Part shown: positions 1 to 8,174 of the stretch, piece by piece
How positions within the stretch are numbered: position 1 is the first letter of the stretch
Layout: every line of letters begins with the position of its first letter
Source of the DNA: an uncultured Clostridia bacterium
Lineage (GTDB): Bacteria > Bacillota > Clostridia > Christensenellales > Aristaeellaceae
Reading direction: 5' to 3'
Assembly: GCA_944333055.1 (NCBI GenBank)
Contig: CALVKT010000010.1
Location: 1 to 64,000 of the forward strand
DNA: 64,000 nucleotides
Program-made: the position numbers and the translations under genes
Notes under the pieces: generated by a model
What the model was told of the DNA's origin: nothing
What the model saw: the letters and a program-made list of their open reading frames with translations, nothing else
Database searches by the model: none

Positions 1-116
1 TATTTCCTTCCTTGAGTAAAGTTGTAGATCGGCTATGCGAGACGATATGTAATCTCTCTGCCGAGACAATCCAATCCATCTCAGGGAGAGATTGGATTAT
101 TAAGTGTTTTAATTGA
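1..116. other. AT-rich window edge with nested inverted repeats
   Basis: This stretch is much richer in A and T than everything to its right. It holds two competing inverted repeats: AATCTCTC (51-58) with GAGAGATT (86-93), and AATCCAA (68-74) with TTGGATT (92-98). The sequence changes to the usual GC-rich style exactly where the LysR remnant begins, so this looks like the border of an inserted, deleted or recombined segment, or an assembly edge. No gene is visible. Confidence 0.4.
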
Positions 117-527
117 AATTCAGTATTAGAGCAGGATGCGCTGATGGCCGTCCTGCCCGAAGATCATCCGCTCAGGGACGGCGAGACCTTCCCCGTCGCG
201 GCGCTGTGCGGCGCGCCCTTCATGCTGCTGAAAAGGGGCGCAAACGCAGAGGTATCGTAGCTCTTTGCGCGATGCGGCCTGACGCCCAACGTGCGCTTCA
301 CCACATGGGACGACTATGCCATCATGTCCATGGTGGAAAGCGGGCTCGGCCTGAGCATCCTGCCTCAGCTGGTTTTGAAGCGAACGCCGTATCGAATCGT
401 CGCCAAGGCGCTCGACGTGCCCGCATGCCGCCAAATCGGCCTGGCCATTCGCAGCGGGCAGACGGCCTCCCCGGCCGTCAAGCGGTTCATGGCCCACCTG
501 ACCTACAGAAACGGAGCGCCAACCTGA
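117..527 (+). pseudogene. LysR-family regulator remnant (C-terminal part, interrupted)
   Basis: One frame reads like the end of a LysR-type substrate-binding domain: a LPEDHPL segment near the start, then SGLGLSILPQLVLK and the usual C-terminal strand. The N-terminal helix-turn-helix half is absent because the frame opens only at 117 after a stop at 114-116 in the AT-rich border. A TAG at 258-260 interrupts the same frame at a position where family members carry an ordinary residue. The longest open piece starts with GTG at 291. I read this as a truncated, decayed gene; the family assignment rests on pattern memory, not a search. Confidence 0.6.
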
Positions 528-575
528 ATCGCCGAGGGTGAGCAGGGCCTGCGGCGCTGCCCGGCCCTTTCCCGC

Positions 576-1193
576 CTACACCGTCTCCCGAATCTCCATC
601 CGCTCGATGAGCCGCCGCCCCTGACCGGCGGGCGACGTGACCGCCAGCGCCGTGTCCACCGTCGCCACATTCGCCGCCGTGCGGCGCACGAGCCCCGCGC
701 GCTCGTCGTATCGCTCGCCCACATCGCGCGGGGCAAAGCGCAGGGGCACCGCCGCGTGATAGCCCGCAAGCGGCGGCGCGCTCTGCGCGTCCTGCGGCCG
801 CAGCCAGAGTGCGTCCGCCTGCGCGTCGCCCGCCAGGCGCATCGTCAGATAGCGCAGCAGCGCGTTGGGCGCGGCGCGCATGGGTTCCGCCTGTTCCGGC
901 GCGTCCGCCGCCTGCGGGCGCAGCTCCAGCTCGATCACGCCGTCCGGCCATTGCAGCGCGAAGCACCTGTCCTGCGGCGCGAGCCGCTCGATGCGCCCGC
1001 CGCGCAGCAGCAGCTGCGCCGTGAGCATGGACGCCCCCTCCTCCAGCGGGAAGAGCTGCACGTAGACCTCCGCGTCCGCACCCGCCGGAAACGCCTGCCC
1101 CTCGCCGTCCACCGGGCCGCAGAACTGACCGTTCACATAGAGCAGCGCACGCGCGCCGCTTTCGATTTGCAGCATTCGATACATCCATCCCAC
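576..1193 (-). CDS. Conserved hypothetical protein, 205 aa
   Basis: The product is not recognised. It starts at an ATG preceded by a GAGGTGG ribosome-binding site and shows strong third-position GC, so it is very likely coding. No signal peptide or membrane helix is visible. The sequence suggests beta structure: an N-terminal LLYVNGQFCGPV strand pair, then alternating hydrophobic strands with acidic loops, and an Ala/Pro-rich middle (about residues 95-130). It lies alone between the LysR remnant and a dispersed repeat, facing away from the window start. No operon partner helps to predict its job. Confidence 0.65.
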   Translation of the reverse strand: MGWMYRMLQIESGARALLYVNGQFCGPVDGEGQAFPAGADAEVYVQLFPLEEGASMLTAQLLLRGGRIERLAPQDRCFALQWPDGVIELELRPQAADAPEQAEPMRAAPNALLRYLTMRLAGDAQADALWLRPQDAQSAPPLAGYHAAVPLRFAPRDVGERYDERAGLVRRTAANVATVDTALAVTSPAGQGRRLIERMEIRETV

Positions 1194-1237
1194 CTCGCGC
1201 CATATCTATGCGCGGGCACGGGGGAAACATGCAAAAA

Positions 1238-1355
1238 GCCGCCGCGAAGCGAAGGGCGGCAGCCCGAACGTCTTCTATGATCACGGCGTAAGCGGCGGGA
1301 ACCGCAGCGGAGCGTAGCGACCATTGCGGTTCTGATTGGCCGTTTTCATCAAGCG
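1238..1355 (-). repeat. Dispersed intergenic repeat, long form (copy A1, internally shortened)
   Basis: Read on the minus strand it begins CGCTTGATGAAAACGG, contains GAACCGCAATGG and a matching GGTTC arm, then GCCGCTTACGCCGTGATCAT, AAGACGT and GGGCTGCCGCCC, and ends TTCGCTTCGCGGCGG. The same blocks in the same order occur at 22312-22451 and 61457-61600. This copy lacks the GGGATTTCATCCC hairpin block found in those two. Confidence 0.8.
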
Positions 1356-1389
1356 TGAGTATCAGGCAAAAAAGGCTTTCCTATAAACC

Positions 1390-1420
1390 GACGCCCGGAA
1401 GGCAAAACCCTCCGGGCGTC
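1390..1420 (-). terminator. Terminator of the rsuA-pepV operon
   Basis: A 13-bp near-perfect stem (GACGCCCGGAAGG against CCCTCCGGGCGTC, one mismatch) with a 5-nt loop lies 67 bp downstream of the pepV stop. On the minus strand it is followed by GGTTTAT, so it is a plausible rho-independent terminator with a weak U tract. Confidence 0.7.
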
Positions 1421-1486
1421 CGATCCTGTTCAAGTCCCGTTGTCCTGCGTTTTTTCAAAGCCCCGCCGCGCGCAGGCGGCCGCCAT

Positions 1487-2866
1487 TCAGGCGCAGAGCG
1501 CCATGATGGCGTAGGCGTAGATGCGCGCCGCCTTGACGTAGTGCTTGAGGTCGATGCTCTCGTTGGCCTGATGCTCCAGTTCCAGATCGCCCGGGAAGAG
1601 CATGCCGTAGGCGACGCCCTCCTTGAGATGGCGCGCATACGTGCCGCCGCCGATGGCGAACGGCTTCGCGTGCTCGCCGGTGATGCCGTTGTAGACGGCC
1701 ATCAGCTTCTGAACCAGCTCGCTGCTCTCCGGCACGTGATGCGGGTGGCTCGCGTGGCAGGGCGCCATCACAAAGCCCGCGGGCGCCAGCCGCTTTTGCA
1801 CGGTGGACGCAATGGTTCTGTCGTCAAAGAACACCGGATAGCGGCAGTCAAACGTCACGCTCAGCTTGCCCTCGCCCGCAAAGAGCAGGCCGAGGTTGAT
1901 CGTCAGCGGGCCGGAGACGGCGTCGCTGCCCGCGATGCCCAGCGCCTCGCCCGCGCTGCCCTCGCCCGCCGCCTCGTCAAGCAGCGCGACCGGCGCGCCG
2001 CCCACGCCGAGCTTGTGCAGCACGGCCAGGAGCATCTTCGCGGCGTTCTTGCCCTTCTCCGGGGTGGAGGCGTGCGCCGGCACGCCGGTGACGGTGATGT
2101 GCGTGTGGCCCTCCAGCAGCGCCGTTTCGATGGCGCAGTCCTCGTCCTCCACGGCGAATGCCTCGGCCGCCGCCTCGCGCCAGTCGCCCGCGAGCACCGC
2201 TTTCGCCGTGCCGGGCACGACGTTGGGACGCGTGCCGCAGGCGATTGACAGCAGGCGCGCATCGTCCATGGGCGCATCCAGCTTCATCTGCATGATGCCC
2301 TTTTCCGTGTTGATCAGCGGGAAGTTCGCATCCGGCGAGAAGCCCATCTCCGGCAGGCCGATCTTTTCCTCATAGTACGCCAGATCCTGCATGCCGCACT
2401 CCTCGTCGCAGCCCAAGATGAGGCGGCACTTGCGCTTCATCGGGATACCCGCATCGAGAATCGCCTTCATCGCAAAGAGCGCCGCCACGCCCGGCCCCTT
2501 GTCGTCGCTCGTGCCGCGGCCGATGAGCCGCCCGTCCACGATTTCCGCGCCGTAGGGATCGTAGTCCCAACCGTCGCCCTCCGGCACCACGTCCAGATGC
2601 GCCAGCACGGCCACGGTCTCCTCGCCCGCGCCGATCTCCGCGTCGCAGCAGTAGCCGTCGATGTCGCGCGGGGTCATGCCCAGGCGCGCGATGTCCGCCA
2701 TCGCGGTGTCCAGCGCGCGGCGCACCTGCGCGCCGAAGGGCGCGTTCTCCGCGCTCTTCTCCGCGCGCACGCTCGGAATGCGAATCCACCGCCGCAGGGT
2801 TTCGATCATGTCGCCTTCAAGCGCGGCGAGCGCGGCGTCCAGCCTCTCGTTCGGTTCAAACGTCAT
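1487..2866 (-). CDS. pepV: Dipeptidase, PepV/M20 family
   Basis: A cytoplasmic dizinc exopeptidase that hydrolyses dipeptides, the last step of peptide use. The 459 residues match the PepV length. Metal and catalytic motifs are in order: AHLDVVPEGDGW (His ligand and following Asp), RGTSDDKGP (bridging Asp), DEECGM (catalytic Glu and ligand Glu), and a C-terminal GGGTYAR block. The inserted dimerisation/lid domain falls in the middle, as in the M20A subgroup. It is the last gene of a minus-strand run starting at 5436 and is followed by a terminator at 1390. The start ATG has an AAAGGAGA ribosome-binding site. Confidence 0.9.
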   Translation of the reverse strand: MTFEPNERLDAALAALEGDMIETLRRWIRIPSVRAEKSAENAPFGAQVRRALDTAMADIARLGMTPRDIDGYCCDAEIGAGEETVAVLAHLDVVPEGDGWDYDPYGAEIVDGRLIGRGTSDDKGPGVAALFAMKAILDAGIPMKRKCRLILGCDEECGMQDLAYYEEKIGLPEMGFSPDANFPLINTEKGIMQMKLDAPMDDARLLSIACGTRPNVVPGTAKAVLAGDWREAAAEAFAVEDEDCAIETALLEGHTHITVTGVPAHASTPEKGKNAAKMLLAVLHKLGVGGAPVALLDEAAGEGSAGEALGIAGSDAVSGPLTINLGLLFAGEGKLSVTFDCRYPVFFDDRTIASTVQKRLAPAGFVMAPCHASHPHHVPESSELVQKLMAVYNGITGEHAKPFAIGGGTYARHLKEGVAYGMLFPGDLELEHQANESIDLKHYVKAARIYAYAIMALCA

Positions 2867-2896
2867 GGAAAATCTCCTTTCTATTCTCCGCCCGCC

Positions 2897-4069
2897 TCAT
2901 GCGAGCACGGTCTTCATCCGTTCAAGCGCCGCCTTCACCTGCGCGCGCGGGCAGCCGATGTTCAGGCGCACAAAGCCGCGGCCCTGCTCGCCGAAGATCG
3001 TGCCGTCGTTGACCAGCACGTGCGCCCCGGCCAGTCGCCGCATGAGCTCCTCCTGCGCCATGCCCAACGCGGAGCAGTCCAGCCACATCAGGTACGTCGC
3101 CTCCAGCGGCGTCACGCGCACGCGGGGCATGTTCGCCTGAATATACGCCGTGGCGAAGTCGCGGTTGTCCGCCAGGTACGCCGTCAGGCCGTCGAGCCAG
3201 TCGTCGCAGGCCGTATACGCCGCGCGCGTGGCCGCCAGCGCGAACGCGTTGCCGCTGCGCACGCCGCCGGCCAGCATCTGCGCGTGCATCGCCTCGCGGA
3301 TCTGCGCGCTGCGGCAGACGATGCTGCTCTGCTGCAGGCCCGCGACGTTGAACGTCTTGCTCGCGGCGCAGAGCATCACGGCGAAGTCGCGCGCCTGCGC
3401 CACCTGCAGGATGCTCGTGTGGCGGCGCGGCGCGTAGACGAAGTCCGCGTGGATCTCGTCGCAGATCAGCTTCGCGCCATAGCGCGCACACAGCCCGGCG
3501 ACCGCCTCCAGCTCTTCCTGCGTCCAGCAGCGGCCCACCGGGTTATGCGGCGAGCACATCATCACGGCGGCGGCTTCCCCGGCGGCGAGCTTCGCCTCCA
3601 TGTCCGCCATATTCATGGAGAACCGGCCGTCCTCTCCGCGCACCAGCGGGCTCTCCACGATCCGCCGGCCGTTGAGCCGGATGGACTCAAAGAACGGGCC
3701 GTACACCGGCGTATGGATGAGCACGCCGTCGCCCTCGCGCGTCAGCGCGCGCAGCGCCACGCGCATGCCCGTGATCACACACGGGCTCATGAGCACCTCC
3801 TGCGGCGCGATGTGTACGCCGTGGCGGCGCGCCCAGAAATCGCACAGCGCCTGTGCGTCCCGCTCGCCGCTCATGGTATAGCCCCACGTGCCCCAGGCGA
3901 GCACGCCGGCAAGCGCCTGCTCGATGGCCGGGGCGGAGCGGAAGTCCATGTCCGCCACCCACATCGGAATCATGTCCGCGTCGCCGTGCGCGGCGATCAT
4001 GCCGTCCCACTTCTCGCAGTCCGTGCCCACGCGCGCCACGCCCGCGTCGAAATACGCCCTGTCAAACAT
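2897..4069 (-). CDS. PatB/MalY-type PLP C-S lyase (cystathionine beta-lyase-like aminotransferase)
   Basis: A fold-type I PLP enzyme of the MalY/PatB branch, expected to cleave cystathionine or related thioethers to a thiol, pyruvate and ammonia. Visible features are the N-terminal KWDGM, the WVADMDF block, CSPHNPVGR, the ICDEIHADF Asp region and the PLP lysine in ASKTFNVAG. The chosen ATG (4069) has GGAGG 7 nt upstream; a longer upstream reading would overlap the methyltransferase deeply. The start overlaps the preceding stop by 8 bp, implying translational coupling. Substrate is inferred from family only. Confidence 0.85.
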   Translation of the reverse strand: MFDRAYFDAGVARVGTDCEKWDGMIAAHGDADMIPMWVADMDFRSAPAIEQALAGVLAWGTWGYTMSGERDAQALCDFWARRHGVHIAPQEVLMSPCVITGMRVALRALTREGDGVLIHTPVYGPFFESIRLNGRRIVESPLVRGEDGRFSMNMADMEAKLAAGEAAAVMMCSPHNPVGRCWTQEELEAVAGLCARYGAKLICDEIHADFVYAPRRHTSILQVAQARDFAVMLCAASKTFNVAGLQQSSIVCRSAQIREAMHAQMLAGGVRSGNAFALAATRAAYTACDDWLDGLTAYLADNRDFATAYIQANMPRVRVTPLEATYLMWLDCSALGMAQEELMRRLAGAHVLVNDGTIFGEQGRGFVRLNIGCPRAQVKAALERMKTVLA

Positions 4070-4691
4070 CGTCCGTTCCTCCGTCTTCTTCGGTTTCCTG
4101 CGCCTTGTCGCAGCGCATGATCCAGTATCCACCCTCGCGCGCGAGCACCTCGGCGCGCGCGTAGATCGATTTCAAAAACCTGAGCGCGCTGGGCGCGCCC
4201 TGCTGCTTGCGGATCACCAGATACAGCGCGCCGCCGGGCTTCAAATGCGCCTTCGCATCCTCGAACATCTTGTAGATGACCGCCTTGCCCGCGCGGATGG
4301 GCGGGTTGGTGATCACCGCGTCAAACAGGCCCTCCACCTGCGCAAAGCCGTCGGAGAGGACGGCCTCGGCCTGCATGCGGTTTTTCTCCACATTGGCGGC
4401 CGCCAGCGCCAGCGCGCGCGCGTTGACGTCCGCCATCGTCATGCGCACGTGCGGAAATCGCGCGAGCGTCATCACCGTCATCGCGCCCCAGCCGCAGCCC
4501 ATGTCCAGCACGTCGCCGGAAAGCGTGTCGGGCAGCGCGCGGCAGAGCAGCTCGCTGCCGGGATCGACGTGCTGCTTGGAAAACACGCCCGCATCCGTGT
4601 CAAAGGCGAGCACCCGGCCCGCAAAGACCGCGCGGAAGCTCCGCGCCTCGTGCGCGCTCTCCGGCGCGCTTGTAAAGTAATGATCAGGCAT
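4062..4691 (-). CDS. RsmC-like class I SAM-dependent methyltransferase
   Basis: A 209-residue enzyme of the small MTS domain family related to the catalytic half of RsmC/RlmG (guanine-N2 rRNA methyltransferases). Visible motifs are HYFTSAPES at the N-terminus, the SAM-binding VLDMGCGWGA (about residues 61-70), and the catalytic NPPIRAG. Many Clostridia carry this single-domain version beside a pseudouridine synthase, as here. It overlaps rsuA-like upstream and patB downstream by 8 bp each. An rRNA substrate is likely but not shown by the sequence. Confidence 0.8.
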   Translation of the reverse strand: MPDHYFTSAPESAHEARSFRAVFAGRVLAFDTDAGVFSKQHVDPGSELLCRALPDTLSGDVLDMGCGWGAMTVMTLARFPHVRMTMADVNARALALAAANVEKNRMQAEAVLSDGFAQVEGLFDAVITNPPIRAGKAVIYKMFEDAKAHLKPGGALYLVIRKQQGAPSALRFLKSIYARAEVLAREGGYWIMRCDKAQETEEDGGTDDV

Positions 4692-5436
4692 CGTCCGCCT
4701 CCTGTGTCAGCCGCTTCACTTCTTCATCCGTCATCTCGCGCCACTGTCCGGGGGCAAGCGCCGGGTCAAGCGCCAGCGCGCCGATTTGCAGGCGCCGCAG
4801 CGCCACCACGTGCACGCCGCGCGCGGCGAACATGCGCTTCACCTGATGATAGCGCCCCTCCGTCACCCGCACGCGCGCCTCGCTCTCCTCGCTGCCCGCG
4901 CGCTCGATGACAAGATGCGCGGGCTTCGCGTCGAATTCGCCGTCGCCGTCGCAGATATGCAGCCCTGCGGCGAACGCCTCCACGTCCGCCTGCTCAAGCG
5001 GCCCGTCCACGCGCGCCCAGTACACCTTGCCCACCTCGTGCCTGGGCGAGATGATCCGGTGGGCGAGCCGGCCGTCGGAGGTGATGACCAGCAGCCCCTC
5101 CGTATCCTTGTCCAGCCGCCCGGCGGGCATGCAGCCCATCGCCGCATACATCGGCGGCAGCAGGTCCATGACGGTCCTTTGGCGTCCGTCGCGCGCGGCG
5201 GTCAGCACGCCCTGCGGCTTGTTGAGCATCACGTGGCGCACGGGCTTGTAGGAAAGCGCCCTGCCGCCGACGCAGACCACGGACGCCTGCGCGTCCACCT
5301 GCATGCCGCCGTCGCGCGCCACCTGCCCGTCCACCGTCACCAGCCCCGCGCGCACCATCTCCCTGACCTGCGTGCGCGTGCCCTCGCCCAGCATGCAAAG
5401 CAGCCTGTCCAGCCGCATCCTCTGCTTTTGCGCCAT
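4684..5436 (-). CDS. RsuA/RluB-family pseudouridine synthase
   Basis: Converts a specific uridine in ribosomal RNA to pseudouridine. The 250-residue product has an N-terminal S4 RNA-binding domain (RLDRLLCML onward, about residues 7-60) and the catalytic domain with the Asp in AGRLDKDTEGLL. The chosen ATG at 5436 has GGGAGG just upstream and sits about 40 bp from a clear promoter; the reading frame stays open farther upstream without homology. It heads the four-gene operon running to pepV. Length fits RsuA (16S) better than RluB, but the exact site cannot be decided here. Confidence 0.85.
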   Translation of the reverse strand: MAQKQRMRLDRLLCMLGEGTRTQVREMVRAGLVTVDGQVARDGGMQVDAQASVVCVGGRALSYKPVRHVMLNKPQGVLTAARDGRQRTVMDLLPPMYAAMGCMPAGRLDKDTEGLLVITSDGRLAHRIISPRHEVGKVYWARVDGPLEQADVEAFAAGLHICDGDGEFDAKPAHLVIERAGSEESEARVRVTEGRYHQVKRMFAARGVHVVALRRLQIGALALDPALAPGQWREMTDEEVKRLTQEADDA

Positions 5437-5476
5437 GTCCCGCCTCCCGCCCGGAGCTGACCCCGCTTTTCCGTTC

Positions 5477-5505
5477 ATTATACCGTACCGGCAGGCATTT
5501 TGCAA
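5477..5505 (-). promoter_or_regulatory. Sigma-A promoter for rsuA-like operon
   Basis: On the minus strand: TTGCAA (5500-5505), 17-bp spacer, TATAAT (5477-5482). The start site would fall about 30 bp before the rsuA-like ATG. Confidence 0.75.
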
Positions 5506-5669
5506 TCGCCTGTTCCGCCGCGCGCGGCGGCGGTCCCGCAGCCGCTTTTGCCGCCGTCCGCGCGGGACAAATTTTGCCAGCCGGGACGTTATATGTTCAA
5601 AAACTGGCTGCGCCTGACGCCCATTAATCAAAACATCACATGAATTTGCTTTTCTTTTTGAACAGATTA

Positions 5670-5678
5670 TGATATAAT
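5670..5678 (+). promoter_or_regulatory. Extended -10 promoter for glg operon
   Basis: TGATATAAT gives a perfect -10 with a TGn extension. No good -35 lies at 16-18 bp, which fits extended -10 promoters. It leaves a leader of about 100 nt before glgC; I see no recognisable riboswitch in it. Confidence 0.65.
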
Positions 5679-5788
5679 GACCGTAAGTAGATGGGCGAAG
5701 CGGCTGAGCATGCGTTTGCCTGTCGCACCTCAAGCCGAATCAAGCCAACTCTGGCGAAAAACCCAATTTCACAGGAGTGTGTTTCACC

Positions 5789-6967
<1,179 letters not shown>

Positions 6968-6981
6968 GGAGGTACCCGAAC

Positions 6982-8100
6982 ATGAAAGACGTCATGGGCC
7001 TTATCTTCACCGGCGAAAACGACATCCACCTCGGTGAACTGACGAGCCTGCGCGCCGTCGCCGCGCTGCCCATCGCGGGCCGCTATCGCGTGATCGACTT
7101 CCAGCTCTCCTCCATGGTGCACACCGGCATCAAGAACGTGGGCGTCATCACCCAGAAGAACTACCAGTCCCTGATGGACCACATCGGCTCCGGCCGCGAG
7201 TGGGACCTGCACGGCAAGCAGGGTCTCACCATCCTGCCGCCCTTCCTGACGCGCGAGAACATGGGCGTCTACGCCGGCCTGCTCGACGCGCTCAACTCCA
7301 ACCGCAACTACCTGCGCCTCTCCACGCAGGAGTACATTGTGGTGACCAACAGCCACACCGTCTACAACGCGGACTTCTCCGATGCGATTCAGCAGCACAT
7401 CGACACCGACGCGGACATCACGCTCATGTACTCGAAGAGCCTGACGAGCACCGACACGGAAAACGCCACCTACATCTCCGTGGATGAAAACAAAATCGTG
7501 ACCGGCATGGAGATCGGCCCGATGGTGCCCACCCGCGAGGGCGCGTTCATGAAGATCTACATCGCCCGCCGCGAGCTGCTGCGCCAGCTGGTGGAGCAGG
7601 CGGCCGCCAACGGCCTGCACGACTTCGACCGCGACATCATCCAGCGCGCCATCAACGACGGCACGCTCAAGATCTGCGGCTACGAGTACACCAGCCTGGC
7701 CGCCCAGATCGACTCCATCCAGTCCTACTTCAACTTCAACATGTCCCTGCAGGATGACAACATCCGCCGTCAGCTCTTCCCGGCCGAGCATCCGGTCTAC
7801 ACCAAGGTGCGCGACGACATGCCCGCCCGCTACAACCACGACGGCAGGTGTGCCAATTCCCTGGTGGCCAACGGCTGCATCATCGAGGGCACGGTCATCA
7901 ACTCGGTGCTCTTCCGCGGCGTGAAGGTCGCGCGCGGCGCCGTGATCAAGAATTCCATCGTCATGCAGGACGCCCAGATTCAGGAGGGCGCGGAGATCGA
8001 CCACTGCATCCTGGACAAGCAGAGCGTCATCCGCCGCAACGGCCGCCTGATCGCGCCCGCGGCCTATCCCATCGTGATTGCCAAAAACGTCGTGATCTGA
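6982..8100 (+). CDS. glgD: GlgD, non-catalytic/regulatory ADP-glucose pyrophosphorylase subunit
   Basis: Paralogue of GlgC that in Firmicutes forms a heteromer with it and raises its activity. The 372-residue product keeps the fold (RYRVIDFQLSS, SGREWDL, hexapeptide repeats at the C-terminus). The nucleotide-binding loop is degenerate, with FTGENDIHLGELT where GlgC has the Gly-rich loop, and the SGDH motif is replaced by TNSHTVYN. This is what GlgD looks like. AAGGAGG sits 8 nt before the ATG, and the gene starts 14 bp after glgC. Confidence 0.93.
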   Translation: MKDVMGLIFTGENDIHLGELTSLRAVAALPIAGRYRVIDFQLSSMVHTGIKNVGVITQKNYQSLMDHIGSGREWDLHGKQGLTILPPFLTRENMGVYAGLLDALNSNRNYLRLSTQEYIVVTNSHTVYNADFSDAIQQHIDTDADITLMYSKSLTSTDTENATYISVDENKIVTGMEIGPMVPTREGAFMKIYIARRELLRQLVEQAAANGLHDFDRDIIQRAINDGTLKICGYEYTSLAAQIDSIQSYFNFNMSLQDDNIRRQLFPAEHPVYTKVRDDMPARYNHDGRCANSLVANGCIIEGTVINSVLFRGVKVARGAVIKNSIVMQDAQIQEGAEIDHCILDKQSVIRRNGRLIAPAAYPIVIAKNVVI

Positions 8101-8174
8101 TCCTGGCGGGGCTGCACGCAGACGCGAAACGTGCCGCTCCGTTTTTTGCAAGCACTTGCAAGGAGGTTGTTTGA

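Noticed and set aside
5679-5788. Riboswitch in the glgC leader
   Set aside because: The leader is about 100 nt, but I could find no conserved aptamer motif or terminator/antiterminator pair.
8144-8165. Regulatory hairpin before glgA formed by TTGCAAG repeats
   Set aside because: TTGCAA is self-complementary and repeats once, but the stem would be only 6 bp with a very short loop and does not cover the ribosome-binding site fully.
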